DNA from: Mycobacterium lepraemurium
Lineage (GTDB): Bacteria > Actinomycetota > Actinomycetes > Mycobacteriales > Mycobacteriaceae
Direction: 5' to 3'
DNA: 64,000 nt
Assembly: GCA_002291465.1 (NCBI GenBank)
Contig: CP021238.1
Location: 1,364,001-1,428,000, forward strand
Of the stretch, positions 50,352 through 62,222 are shown piece by piece. Under the pieces are notes generated by a model. That model was not told the DNA's origin. It did not search any database and saw only the letters and a list, made by a program, of their open reading frames with translations. The position numbers were made by a program, and so were the translations under genes. The stretch's first letter is position 1; each line of letters begins with the position of its first letter.

Positions 50352-51471
50352 TCCTGCTGCAGCACGCGGGCCGGGTCGGTGCACGGCAGACCGAGGTCGG
50401 CGGCCACCTGCTGCGACAGCAGCGCACCGTCATGTGTCGAAAGCCCTTTGGCCAGAGCGTGATCCGAGCGGCACGCCGCACGCCAGCCGCGGTCGGCCAG
50501 GGCCAGCACGTAGGGCATGGTGGCGTTGGTCAGCGCCACCGTCGACGTCTTGGGCACCGCGCTGGGCATGCTCGCCACGCAGTAGAACACCGTGTCGTGC
50601 ACGGCGAAGGTCGGGTCGTCGTGCGTGGTCGGCCGGGAGTCCTCGAAGCAGCCGCCCTGGTCGATGGAGATGTCCACCAGCACCGCATCCGACTTCATCT
50701 GCGCGACAAGCGAATTCGAGATCAAGTTGGGGGCCTTTGGCGCTGGGCAGCAGCACCGCGCCGATGACCAGGTCGGCGCGCTTGACGGTGCCTTCCAGGT
50801 CGTAGGCCGACGAATACCGGGTGCGGACCTGACCGCCGAACTCGGCGTCGAGCAGCCGAAGCTTGTTGATGTTGACGTCGAGAACCGTGACCGTGGCTCC
50901 CATCCCGCCGGCGACCCGGGCCGCGTTGTAGCCGGCCGTGCCCGCCCCGACCACTACGACGTCGGCGGGCTTGACCCCCGGCACCCCGCCCATCAGCACG
51001 CCGCGCCCGCCGTGGGTGCGCATCAGGTGGTAGGTGCCCACCTGAGCGGACAGCCGGCCGGCCACCTCGCTCATCGGGGCCCAGCAACGGCAGGGTGCCG
51101 TCCGCGGTTTGCACCGTCTCGTAGGCGATCGACGTCGTGTCCGAGCTCAACAGCGCCGCGGTGCGGACACGCGAGGCGGCCAGATGCAGAAAGGTGAACA
51201 GAATCTGGTTGCGCCGCAACAGGTCATACTCGGCCGGCACCGGTTCCTTCACCTTGAGCAGCAGCTCCGCGTCGGCCCAGACCTGTTCGGCGGTGTCGGC
51301 CAGTTGGGCGCCGGCCGCCTTGAACTCGGAGTCGGGGATCGACGACCCCTCGCCGGCGCCGCTTTGCACCAGCATCTCGTGGCCGCGGCGGGTCAACTCG
51401 GCGACGCCGGCGGGGGTGAGGGCCACGCGAAATTCGTTGGTCTTGGTCTCGGTCGGTACGCCGACTCGCAT
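50348..51471 (-). pseudogene. ald: Alanine dehydrogenase, two frameshifts
   Basis: Counterpart of Rv2780 (371 residues), the NAD-dependent enzyme interconverting alanine and pyruvate and also reducing glyoxylate. Three frames carry, in turn, MRVGVPTETKTNEFRVALTP to DGTLPLL, SEVAGRLSAQVGTYHL with the NAD loop VVVGAGTAGYNAARVA, and ISNSLVAQMKSDAVLVDISI to the end. Each switch (about 51082 and 50740) fits one extra G. M. bovis also lost ald by a frameshift. The M. tuberculosis regulator AldR (Rv2779c), normally divergent from ald, is not beside it. Confidence 0.9.
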
Positions 51472-51570
51472 GATCGCCCCTTGTCCGCGGATTCCCTTTC
51501 AAGTGGGGAGAAACTTCGGAGGGCCCGCAATCGGACCGAAAACGGATACCCGCTGGACACAGCGGGTGGA

Positions 51571-51576
51571 TATGAT
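51571..51576 (+). promoter_or_regulatory. -10 of SRPBCC gene, predicted leaderless
   Basis: TATGAT, one mismatch from TATAAT, ends six bases before ATG 51583. A -35 with good spacing is not obvious. Confidence 0.45.
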
Positions 51577-51582
51577 CCGACG

Positions 51583-52059
51583 ATGAGTGACCCCAGCGTT
51601 TCGGCCCCCGGCGTTTCTGCTTCCGTGCACATCGACGCTCGGCCCGAGGTGGTGTATCGGCTCATCACCGACCTGCCCACCCTGGCGTCGCTGGCTGAGG
51701 AGGCGGTGGCGATGCAGTGGCGAAGAGGCGACGCGGCACGCCCGGGTGCGGTGTTCACCGGACACAACCGAAACGGCGGCCGGCGCTGGAGCACCAAGTG
51801 CACCGTCACCGACTCCGAACCCGGTCGGCGCTTCGCATTCGACGTGCGCCACACCGTCTTTCCGGTGGCGCGCTGGCAGTACGACATCGTCGGCACCGAC
51901 GGCGGCTGCGACGTCACCGAAAGCACCTGGGACCGCAGGCCTGGCTGGTTTGCCAAGGTCGCCGGCAGGGCCACCGGAGTCACCGATCGGGCGGGCGCCA
52001 ACGCCGAGCACATCCGGCTCACCCTGCGGCGGCTCAAGCAGCGCGCCGAGGCCGAGTAG
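51583..52059 (+). CDS. SRPBCC/START-like ligand-binding protein
   Basis: A 158-residue single-domain protein of the polyketide cyclase/START superfamily (SASVHIDARPEVVYRLITDLP; GRRFAFDVRH; long C-terminal helix). Such proteins bind hydrophobic ligands in a helix-grip fold. It occupies the place of Rv2778c in M. tuberculosis and is divergent from the ald pseudogene. Intact; function unknown. Confidence 0.8.
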   Translation: MSDPSVSAPGVSASVHIDARPEVVYRLITDLPTLASLAEEAVAMQWRRGDAARPGAVFTGHNRNGGRRWSTKCTVTDSEPGRRFAFDVRHTVFPVARWQYDIVGTDGGCDVTESTWDRRPGWFAKVAGRATGVTDRAGANAEHIRLTLRRLKQRAEAE

Positions 52060-52231
52060 TCGCCGGCGCCCTCATCGACACCAAAGAACCCTGTGCCGGC
52101 GGTTTCGCATACCGGGTTCGCGGACCTATACTTGCGACGCTGCTTGTGCCGGGCGATGCCCGCGGCGCGACGGGGTCGCCGGCCGCCGACGACGGCGCAA
52201 CGCTGAGGTAATGCCGAGGCAGGGGGCCATC

Positions 52232-53140
52232 ATGGTGACTATCGACAACCAGGCGGCGGGTCCGCACGACGCGTCGGTGGACCACGAGCGGCTGGTTCTC
52301 GAGGCCCGCGACGTGGACTTCGACTGGGCGCAGCTGCCGTTCCACTACGTGCCCGCCGAGCCGTTCGCCACCCATGTGCTCAACGTGCTGCACCTGCTGC
52401 TGCCCGCCGGCGAGCAGTTCTTCGTCGAGGTGTTTAAGCAGGCGTTGCCGCTGATCCGGGACGATCAGCTGCGGCTGGACGTCCAGGGATTCATCGGGCA
52501 GGAGGCCGTGCACTCTCGGGCGCACGCCAATGTGCTGGCCCACTTCGCCGCCCGGGGCATCGAGCTGAGCCCCTACACCGGTCAGATCGAGTGGCTGTTC
52601 GGCACGCTGCTGGGGCCTCGCCCCAACTGGAGCCCGCGCCGCCGGCAGAGCTGGCTGCTCGAGCAGGTGTCCCTGGTGTCGGCCATCGAGCACTACACCG
52701 CCATCCTCGGCGAGTGGATTCTCGACTCACCGGCGCACGACCGGATCGGCACCGATCCGGTGATGCTGGACATGCTGCGCTGGCACGGCGCCGAAGAGGT
52801 CGAACACAAAGCGGTGGCCTTCGACACCATGAAGCACCTGCGGGCCGGGTACTGGCGGCAGGTGCGCACCCAGCTGGTGGTGACGCCCGCCATGCTGCTG
52901 TTGTGGATCCGCGGCGTGCGGTTCATGTATTCGCGGGATCCCTATCTGCCGCCGCACGCCAAACCGCGCTGGCGGGACTACTTCCGGGCCGCGCGGCGCG
53001 GACTGGTGCCCGGGCCGCTGCGGTTCGTGCGGGCGGTCGCCAACTACTACCGGCCGGGCTTTCACCCCTCGCAGCTCGGCGGGCTGGAGCGGGCCGTCGA
53101 CTACCTGGCCGTCTCGCCCGCCGCCCGGGCCTCGCACTGA
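52232..53140 (+). CDS. Putative metal-dependent hydrolase (PF10118-like)
   Basis: A 302-residue helical protein with two paired Glu/His motifs, QEAVHSRAHANVL and WHGAEEVEHKAVAFD, as in di-iron carboxylate proteins and the PF10118 group. ATG 52232 has a GGGGG stretch five bases upstream; ATG 52211 would add seven residues. It heads an operon-like run with the two oxidoreductase pseudogenes that follow (spacings 3 and -4), suggesting it served a shared oxidative pathway. Intact. Confidence 0.78.
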   Translation: MVTIDNQAAGPHDASVDHERLVLEARDVDFDWAQLPFHYVPAEPFATHVLNVLHLLLPAGEQFFVEVFKQALPLIRDDQLRLDVQGFIGQEAVHSRAHANVLAHFAARGIELSPYTGQIEWLFGTLLGPRPNWSPRRRQSWLLEQVSLVSAIEHYTAILGEWILDSPAHDRIGTDPVMLDMLRWHGAEEVEHKAVAFDTMKHLRAGYWRQVRTQLVVTPAMLLLWIRGVRFMYSRDPYLPPHAKPRWRDYFRAARRGLVPGPLRFVRAVANYYRPGFHPSQLGGLERAVDYLAVSPAARASH

Positions 53141-53143
53141 CCG

Positions 53144-54928
53144 ATGACCGTCACGTCGATTATCACCGCCGACGACGGTGTCACCCCGGCGGTGCACCGC
53201 TACACCGACATCGACCCGGCGCGCCCAACCATCCTGGCAATCCACGGATTTCCCGACAACCATCACGTCTGGGACGGGGTGGCAGACGAGCTGTCCGGCG
53301 CGCCGTACAACTTCGTGGCCTACGACGTGCGCGGCGCCGGTGAATCATCATGTCCGGCAACACGTTCCGGGTACGGGTTCGCCCAGCTGGTCCGCGACAT
53401 CGGTGCGGTGACCGACAGCCTGGGCGTCGGGCGGGCGCACCTGCTGGCCCACGACTGGGGTTCGATCCAGGCCTGGGCCGCCGTCACCGACAAAGCGGTC
53501 ATGGACAAGTCAGTGACGGACAAGGTGGCGTCGTTCACCTCGATTTCGGGTCCGCACCTGAACTACGCGGGGGCGTTCCTGCGCTCGGCGCACACCCCGC
53601 GGGCGGCGGCCCGGGTGGTCCGGCAGCTGATCGCCTCGGGCTACATCGGGTTCTTCCTGTGCCCGGGTGCGGCAGAACTGTCGTTTCGCGCCGGGATCGG
53701 CGTGAAAGTCATTGCGGACCTTGAGCGTATCGGGCACACCAGCACCCGGAGCCAACGCCGGGACGCGCGGTGGTCGCTTGCGGGACTACCTCAACGGGCT
53801 GCAGCTGTACCGGCAGAACATGCCCGCGCCGATGCTGGCGCCCGGACCGCGGCTGCCCGAGACGACGGTCCCGGTGCAGACCCTGGTTCCGCGCCGGGAC
53901 CTCTTCGTCACGCCCGCGCTGCAACGGTTCACCGGCGCGATTCCCCAGCGCTCCAGGGTAATCGAGATCGAGGGCGGCCACTGGGTGGTGACCTCGCGCC
54001 CGGACGTCATCGCCCGGCTCACCACCGAATGGGTCGATTTGCAGTCCGCCGGCGCGGTCGCACCCCAGCTGACCGGCGAGCGCCGTGAGTTGCCCGGCGA
54101 GCGCCGCGAGGTCCGCGGTCGGCTCGCGCTGGTCACCGGGGCCGCCGCCGGGATCGGCAGGGCTACGGCGGTGAAACGGGCCCGTCAGGGCGCCCGCAAG
54201 GTCGTGATCGTCGACCGCGATCGGGCCGCCGCCGACCAGACCGCCGACGCGGTGCGCGCCGGCGGGCGCCGGGGCCGCGGTCTACCAGGTCGACGTCAGC
54301 GACGAGGCCGCGATGAACGACCTTGCGGCCCAAGTGTGTAACGAGCACGGGGTGGTCGACATCCTGGTGAACAATGCCGGCATCGGCATGGCGGGGCGTT
54401 TCCTGGAGACCAACCCGGCGAATTGGGACGCCATCATGGGCGTCAACGTCCGCGGCGTCATCTGGGGCAGCAGGGCGTTCGGGGCGCAGATGGTCGAGCG
54501 CGGCCAGGGCGGAACGATCATCAGCGTGGCCTCGGCGGCGGCCTACCTGCCGTCGAAGTCCATGGTGGCCTACGCACCACCAAGGCGGCGGTGCTGGCGC
54601 TCAGCGAATCACTGCGGGCCGACTTCGCCGACGAGGGCATCACCGTCACCGCGGTGTGCCCCGGATTCGTCAACACCAACATCGTCAAGAGCACCATCTA
54701 CGCCGGCATGAGCGCCCAGCACAGGAGCGGGCGCGGGACAGGGCCGACGCCGCCTACCGGCGCCGCAATTTCACGCCCGAGGCCACCGCCAAGGCGATCG
54801 TCAAGGCGATCAAGACCGGCCCGGCGGTGGTGCCGATCGCCGCCGAGTCGCGGATCGGCTACGCGATGCGCCGGATCAGCCCCGGCGCGATCCGGCTGTT
54901 GGCGCGCTGGGACATTCGGCAGACATGA
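53144..54928 (+). pseudogene. EphD-like alpha/beta hydrolase-SDR fusion, four frameshifts
   Basis: The first half is an epoxide-hydrolase-type alpha/beta hydrolase (AIHGFPDNHHVWDG; nucleophile motif LLAHDWGS); the second is a short-chain dehydrogenase (LVTGAAAGIGRATA, LVNNAGIGMAG, YATTKAA catalytic region). The same architecture is known from EphD (Rv2214c) of M. tuberculosis. Frame changes occur near 53770, 54265, 54575 and 54720, each bridged by a continuous family match. Its final ATGA overlaps the next gene. Thoroughly inactivated. Confidence 0.82.
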
Positions 54929-56027
54929 GCATCCGCCGGGCCGCGTCGCACCCGCCGAGCATCTGGGCCAGCAGACCCGCCGACCTTGTACGGCCGGCGC
55001 GACCACGATCGCTTCACCGCGGTGCTGTGGGGCGTGCGGGCGGTGTTCGAGGGCTTCGCCTCGGTGTCGCGGTGGCACCCGGCGCGGGTGAAACCCGTAC
55101 AGTGCAAGCTGACCGCGGTGGTGACCAAACGCGAGTTCGCCGCCCCCGACGTCGTCGCGTTGACCCTGGCCGACGCCGACAGCGGGTTGCTGCCGTCCTG
55201 GACACCGGGCGCGCACATCGACGTGCTGTTGCCCTCGGGCCGGCGCCGGCAGTACTCGCTGTGCGGCCCGCCCGGGCACCGCGGCGAGTACCGCATCGCG
55301 GTGCGCCTCATCGCCGACGGCGGCGGCGGATCGATCGAGATGCACGAGGCGTTCGGCGTGGGCGACACCGTGGAGTTCGAGGGCCCACGCAACGCGTTCT
55401 ACCTGGGCACCGCCGAACACGACGTGTTGTTCGTCATCGGCGGCATCGGGGGTGACGCCCATCCTGCCGATGATCCGGGTGGCCGCGCAGCGCGGAATCG
55501 ATTGGTGCGCAATCTATACCGGCCGCAGCCGCGAGTACATGCCGCTACTTGACGAGGTGGTTTCGGTGGACCCGCAGCGGGTGACGGTGTGGGCCGACGA
55601 CGAGCACGGCCGGTTTCCCACCGCGGCGGAGCTGCTGGCGGCGGCCGGGCCGGCGACGGCCGTCTACGTGTGCGGCCCGAGTGCCATGCTCGAGGCCGTC
55701 CGGATCGCCCGCAACGAACATGCCGGCGCGCCACTGCATTACGAGCGGTTCAGCCCGGCGCCGGTCGTCGACGGTGTCCCGTTCGAGCTGGAGCTGGCGC
55801 GATCACGGCAAGGGCTCGCCGTGCCGGCGAACCGGACAGCGCTCGACGTCATGCTCGACCGCGACCCGATGACACCGTATTCGTGCCGGCAAGGATTCTG
55901 CGGCACCTGCCGGGCGAAAGTGCTTGCCGGACAGGTGGATCACCGTGGCCGCACCGATCCGGGCCAGGACGGCATGCTGGTCTGCGTCTCGCGGGCCGAC
56001 GGCGGGCGGCTGGTCATCGACGCCTGA
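54925..56027 (+). pseudogene. Phthalate dioxygenase reductase-like oxidoreductase, two frameshifts
   Basis: Counterpart of Rv2776c: flavin domain (RRQYSLCGPPG, the R-x-YS flavin motif), NAD domain (FVIGGIG, VYVCGPSAML) and a C-terminal plant-type 2Fe-2S ferredoxin (SCRQGFCGTC plus a fourth cysteine in GMLVC). Extra bases near 54985 (DL-YGRRDHDRF) and 55455 (GGIG-VTPILPM) break it; the corrected length is 367 codons. It would pass electrons from NAD(P)H to an oxygenase, plausibly the Rieske protein nearby. Confidence 0.85.
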
Positions 56028-56035
56028 GCGCGTCG

Positions 56036-56686
56036 TCACGGTCGGGACTTCTCCAGGTAGGCGGCCAGGGCGTTGGTCAGGCCCCGGCGCGCCATCTCCA
56101 GGTCGGCGTAGGAGCCCAGCTGACGTTCCGACACCAGGCCGCGCATTGCGCCGGGGATCAGGGCGGCCACCTCACGGACGCGGTCGGGGTCGACGGCCAG
56201 CCCGGCGAAGGCCTGCTGGCAGGTTTCGAGCCAGCTCTTGCCCCAGGAGAAGAGCTCGGCGGCTGTGCGCGGGTACAGCCGCTCCAGCTCGTCGGGGTCG
56301 CGCGGCAGCGCCGCCCGCAGGTTTTCGATCGCGCGGGAATCCGGTGCCGCCAGGCCGCGGTAGAGCGTCTCGATGATGGCGCCGACCCGCTCGCGCAGCG
56401 GCGCTTCCGGCGAGACCGGCGAGGACAGCGACGAGAACGTCGCGGCGCGCCGCTCGGCGGTGCGGTGCAGCACGGCCACCCAGAAGCCGTCGGTGTCGCC
56501 GAACTGGTACTGCACCGCGCCCCACGTCGCGCCGATGTCCTTGGCGATGCGATTGGCCGACACCGAACCCGGCTCGCCGGAGGCCAGCGAGCGCAGCGCG
56601 GCCTCCAGCATGCTTTCGCGAGTCGCGTGGCCCCGCCGGTTGGGGCGCCGGCCGGCGACCCCGGCCCCGCTGGTCTGCCGAGTCAT
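56036..56686 (-). CDS. TetR-family transcriptional regulator
   Basis: A 216-residue regulator with the N-terminal HTH (TRESMLEAALRSLAS; SANRIAKDIGATWGAVQYQFG) and a variable ligand domain. Divergent from the Rieske gene (121 bases between), so it probably controls that gene and itself. Intact although its presumed target operon is broken. No close family name recognised. Confidence 0.88.
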   Translation of the reverse strand: MTRQTSGAGVAGRRPNRRGHATRESMLEAALRSLASGEPGSVSANRIAKDIGATWGAVQYQFGDTDGFWVAVLHRTAERRAATFSSLSSPVSPEAPLRERVGAIIETLYRGLAAPDSRAIENLRAALPRDPDELERLYPRTAAELFSWGKSWLETCQQAFAGLAVDPDRVREVAALIPGAMRGLVSERQLGSYADLEMARRGLTNALAAYLEKSRP

Positions 56687-56741
56687 TCGTCGATCTTATC
56701 CGCTGGCACTTATCCGCCCGCAGAGTTTCATAGAAGGTACT

Positions 56742-56769
56742 TTGATTTGGTGGCGGGGCGGCCTAATAT
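56742..56769 (+). promoter_or_regulatory. Candidate promoter of the Rieske operon
   Basis: TTGATT (56742-56747), 16-base spacer, TAATAT (56764-56769), followed by GGAGGGAGG and ATG 56808. It lies in the TetR-Rieske divergent gap; a direct repeat CTTATCCGC occurs near 56695-56715. Confidence 0.55.
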
Positions 56770-56807
56770 TCGTACCGGAGGGAGGGCAGCTCAGATGGGA
56801 GGGCACG

Positions 56808-57802
56808 ATGGCTAAGCCGCCGTTGTCGATGAAGCCGACCGGCTGGTTCCAGGTCGCCTGGTCCGACGAGATCGGCGTCGGCGACGTGCACAAGATGAAG
56901 TATTTCGACCAGGAGATGGTCGTCTGGCGCGCCGAATCCGGTCAGCTCACGGTGATGAACGCCTACTGCGAACACCTGGGCGCGCACCTGGGCTACGGCG
57001 GCAAGGTCGTCGGCGAGGTGCTGCAGTGCCCGTTCCACGGGTGGCAGTGGAGCGCCGAGGGCCGCAACGTCTGCATCCCGTACCAGGAACGGCCCAATCG
57101 CGGCCGCGGGATGCGCACCTACCCGGTGGTGGAACGCAACGCCTCCGTGTACATCTGGCATGACCTGCAGCGTCGCGAGCCCTACTTTGACCCGCCCGAC
57201 GTGTTCGCCGCCTTCGGCGACGGCAGCAGCGCCGACGACTACTACCCGCAGCAGCGGCTGTACCGGCAGGCGCTGGAGATGCATCCGCAGTACGTACCGG
57301 AGAACGGGGTGGACTTCGCGCACTTCAAATTCGTGCACAACACCCCGATCGTGCCGGTGTTCACCCGGCACGACTTAGCTGAGCCGGTGTCCTACGTCGA
57401 CTTCACCATCACGTTCGAGGGCGACGACGGCCAAAAGATCGAGGACGTCAACAGCGGCGTGCAGGCCATCACGGCGGGCTCGGGATCGCGGTGACCAAGA
57501 GCTGGGGCATGATCGACAACCGCACCATCTCGGCGATCACCCCGGTCGACGAGCGCACCTCCGACGTCCGGTTCATGGTCTACATCGGGCGGACGCCGGC
57601 CAAGGATGCGGCCCGCGCACAGCGCAAGGTGGCCGAATTCGGGGACGAGGTGATCCGGCAGTTCACCCAGGACATCGAAATCTGGCAGCACCAGCGGTAT
57701 TCGGATCCGCCGGCGCTGGCCGCCGACGAGTATCAGGGTTTCATGGCAATTCGCCAGTGGGCCAAGCAGTTCTATCCCGAGTTCGCAGCGCAGGAGGCTT
57801 AG
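56808..57802 (+). pseudogene. Rieske non-heme iron oxygenase, frameshifted
   Basis: Terminal oxygenase with a Rieske 2Fe-2S centre (C54, H56, C74, H77) and the mononuclear iron site N166-x2-D169-x2-H172-x4-H177. The first 220 residues or so (to QAITAGSG) are followed after a one-base loss near 57482 by VTKSWGMIDNRTISAITPVD in another frame, to AAQEA. The corrected length is 332 codons. The KshA-like layout suggests a steroid or other cyclic substrate; not determined. Confidence 0.86.
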
Positions 57803-57805
57803 GCA

Positions 57806-58888
57806 ATGGGTACAGCACCGATTCGCGTCTTCCAGGTCGGAAGCGGCAACGTCGGCTCCGAGATTATCAGGCGGATCGCGACCTAGCCCGATCTGGAACT
57901 GATTGGCGTGCACTGTTATTCGCCCGAGAAGATCGGCAAGGACACCGGACAGTTCGCCGGCCTGGCGCCCAACGGGGTGAAGTTCACCGGGACCGTCGAG
58001 GAGATCATCGCCGCCAAGCCGGACGTGCTGACCTTCCACGGCGTGTTTCCCGACGAGGACCTCTACGTCAAAATCCTCGAGGCGGGCATCGACATCGTCA
58101 CCACCGCGGACTGGATCACCGGCTGGCACCGCGACAAAAACCACCCGCACCCGTCGGGCAAGCCGGTGACCCAGCTGTTGGCCGAGGCCGCCGCGAAGGG
58201 CGGCGCGACGTTCTACGGCACCGGCATGAACCCGGGGCTGAACCAGATCCTGGGCGTGGTGTGCTCGGTCGACGTCGCCGAGATCGAGAACGTCACCACC
58301 ATCGAATCGGTCGACGTGTCCTGCCACCACTCCAAGGACACCTGGATCGAGGTGGGATACGGCCAACCGGTGGACGATCCGGAGATCCCGGCCAAGCTGG
58401 AGAAGTACACCCGCGTCTTCGCGGACAGCGTGTACATGATGGCCGACTGCTTCGACCTGACCCTCGACGAGGTCACGTTCAGCTACGAGTTGGGCGCGTG
58501 CACCAAGGACGTCGACCTGGGCTGGTACACGCTGCCCAAGGGGTCGCTGGGCGGCAACTACATCAAGTACCAGGGCATGGTCGACGGCGTGCCGCGGGTG
58601 GAGATGCACCTGGAATGGCAGATGACCCCGCACACCGACCCAAGCTGGAATGTCAAGGGCTGCTACATCACCCAGATCAAGGGTGACCCGTGCGTCTACA
58701 ACAAGCACATGATCTTCCCCAAGCCCGGCGTGGACCTGTCCAGCCCGGACAACTTCGCGTCCATCGGCATGACCGTGACCGGCATGCCCGCGCTCGCCGC
58801 GATCAGGTCGGTGGTGGCCGCGCCGCCCGGGCTGCTCACCAGCGCCGATCTGCCGCTGCGCGGCTTCGTCGGGCGGTTCAAGAAGTAG
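57806..58888 (+). pseudogene. DapB-like/2,4-diaminopentanoate dehydrogenase-like oxidoreductase with in-frame stop
   Basis: A 361-codon frame beginning MGTAPIRVFQVGSGNVGSEI, an NAD(P)-binding loop, is interrupted at codon 27 by TAG (57884-57886) and then continues unbroken to the end (PDLELIGVHCYSPEKIGKD onward). The change fits CAG to TAG. It is annotated in many mycobacteria as dihydrodipicolinate reductase, but it is not the lysine-pathway DapB, which is intact at 61033. It sits three bases after the Rieske gene, so one operon. A restart at ATG or GTG downstream would lose the nucleotide loop. Confidence 0.85.
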
Positions 58889-58893
58889 GGACC

Positions 58894-60250
58894 TCACGGG
58901 TCCTCGCCATCGAAAGCGTGCTCCGGATGGTGAAATTCGTTGGTGCGCGCACCGCGGTCCCACTGCGGTGGCGGGATCCACGTCGTGCGCCTGTCTGCGA
59001 GTTTCCTTGTCCACCAACTATTTTCGATCAGTTTGTGATGCGGCCCGCAGGCGAAGGTGAGGTCGTCGACATCGGTCAAGCCGCTCGTGGCCCACTCGTT
59101 GTGATGATGCACCTCGCACCAATAGCTGGGTGCGTCGCAGCCGGGGTGGGTGCAGCCGCGGTCTTTCGCGTAGAGCACCACACGCTGGTCCGGCGAGGCG
59201 ACGCGGCGGCTCCGGCCGAGATACAGCGGCCGGCTCGAGTGCTCGTCGAACACCGCCAGGTAGTGATACGCGTGGCGCGCCATGCGGATCACGTCGCGCA
59301 TCGGCAGCAGCGTCCCGCCGCCCGTCACCGCCCGGCCGGTGCCCGTCGTCAGCTGCTGCAGCGTGGTCGACACGATGACCGTGACCGGTAAGCCGTTGTG
59401 CAGACCGAGCTTCGGATCACCCAACCGGCCGCGCACCAGGGCGTTGAGTGCGTCGTGCTGGCGCTGGGCGGGAGTGCGCGAGTCCTTGGTGGTGGACTCC
59501 TCGTCGGGTTCGCCGTCGACGCAGGGGGCTTCGTCGTCCGGGTTGCACATGCCGGGGGCCGCGAACCGGGCCAGCCACGCGTCCAGATTGGCGCGCAATT
59601 CGGGTGAGGCCCAAAGCTTTCCGAGGCTCATCCCGTCGGCCCGCTGGCCGCACCAGGTGAAGCCGCGCTGGCGGGCACGGTCGGCGGCGGAGAACTTCCC
59701 GTCGGGGTTGATGCGCAACGCGCACTGGTGCGCGGCCTTTTCCAGCCGGTCGGGCCGCAACAGTGTGGCCTGGCGGGCGAGAAACCGCTCCGCTTCTTCC
59801 AGCGCGCGGACCGGCGTCGTCTCCGGAAGGTCGCGAACGAACTTCTCGATCACCCGCAGGTGCTGCCCGTCGCAGCATGCCCTCGCGCCACACCCCGGCG
59901 GTGGCCGGCAATTCGGGTGGTAATTCCTGGCCGGTCAGCGTCAGGCGCGGCGACAGCTGCTTGGCTTCCCGAAGCCGCCGGCACGCCTCGGCGTAACTGA
60001 TCCGCAGGCGGTCGGCGATGACCTTATGCACCAGGCCGCCCACGGCGGCAGGCCCCTCGCCGGCCAAACCGGCGACCACACCGTGACTGACCGCGATCTG
60101 CCGCCGCCGCGAGGCCTCCATCCGTTCGAGCGCGCGAAGCCGGACGACCGGATGCAGGGCGTCGAAGTCCAGCGCGCGGATCGCCGCGTCGGCGGCGTCC
60201 AACGCGTCCAGGGCTGCTCGCACCTCGGCCGGAACTTCGATCGAATGCAT
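58894..60250 (-). pseudogene. DUF222/HNH endonuclease (13E12 repeat family), frameshifted
   Basis: N-terminal DUF222 part (MHSIEVPAEVRAALDALDAA to ATAGVWREGML) and C-terminal part (VIEKFVRDLPETT to the HNH nuclease CTHPGCDAPSYWCEVHHHNEW and FACGPHHKLIEN) are in different frames. The switch near 59878 fits a net +1 (or -2) change. The M. tuberculosis members of this multicopy family are the 13E12 REP proteins, thought to be mobile or intron-like. It converges on the preceding operon. Confidence 0.84.
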
Positions 60251-60418
60251 GTTTGAATCTTATGGTGGATCGGCGCGCGGGGAAATGGACAATGCCGCAG
60301 CTGTGGATGAACCGCGAACTGTGGACAACCCCGGCTCGAAGCCCGCGCGCGGCGGTCCAGCTGTGAGGGCGGGATGCGCTCGCGTTTGTCGTGGTGGCGC
60401 GGCGGGTAACCACGCGTC

Positions 60419-60983
60419 GTGCGCGCCGGATGGGCGAATGCGGCAGCCGCGATCACCGTGGTCATCGCCGCATGCCCGTGCCCCACCGGTTCGGCCGACT
60501 CGACGCCGGACATTTCGCCGTTCCCGATCGGCCAGCTGGGCGTGCCCGTGCATGCACGAGCCGGCCAGCGGGGCGACTGCCGACATCACCGTCAACAGCG
60601 CTACGTGGCTACCGCCGGGCTGCACCTCGCATTTCGCGACTCCAACGGATGGCTCCGCGTGCAACGTGGTGGAACTGACGATCACCGCGACGTCGCAGGT
60701 TCTTCCAGGTGAACCAGCGCTAATATGTTATGTTCGCGGGATACGGCGGCGGCAGTCAGCCTGGACCCATCCCGACGATGCGCCCCAGCCGGCCACGATG
60801 GCCGTCGACTACCAGAGGCTCGGCAAGATGCCCCCGCTGCAGACGGGCGGCCTTCACGACGGGCAGACCGCACATGGATTCGTCGGCTTCGCGATGCCGG
60901 CGGGAGGCGACCTGTACCTCACAATCAACGATCCCGAGCAACCCGCTCCGTACACCGAAGCGGGCTGGATCGTGCACACCTGA
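60419..60983 (+). pseudogene. Secreted MPT63/DUF1942-like putative lipoprotein, 4-bp duplication
   Basis: The N-terminus has a hydrophobic signal ending in a lipobox-like VIAAC (GTG start 60419). After PFPIGQLGVPVH the frame shifts because TGCA is duplicated (60549-60556); removing one copy gives a 187-codon frame running EPASGATADITVNSATW to the end. A stretch near 60700-60750 reads more protein-like in yet another frame (FFQVNQR...GYGGG), so a second compensated change is possible. Family assignment is tentative. Confidence 0.55.
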
Positions 60984-61020
60984 ACCCGCGGCACGGCGCG
61001 GCGCGGAATGTGACCCGGTC

Positions 61021-62218
<1,198 letters not shown>

Positions 62219-62222
<4 letters not shown>

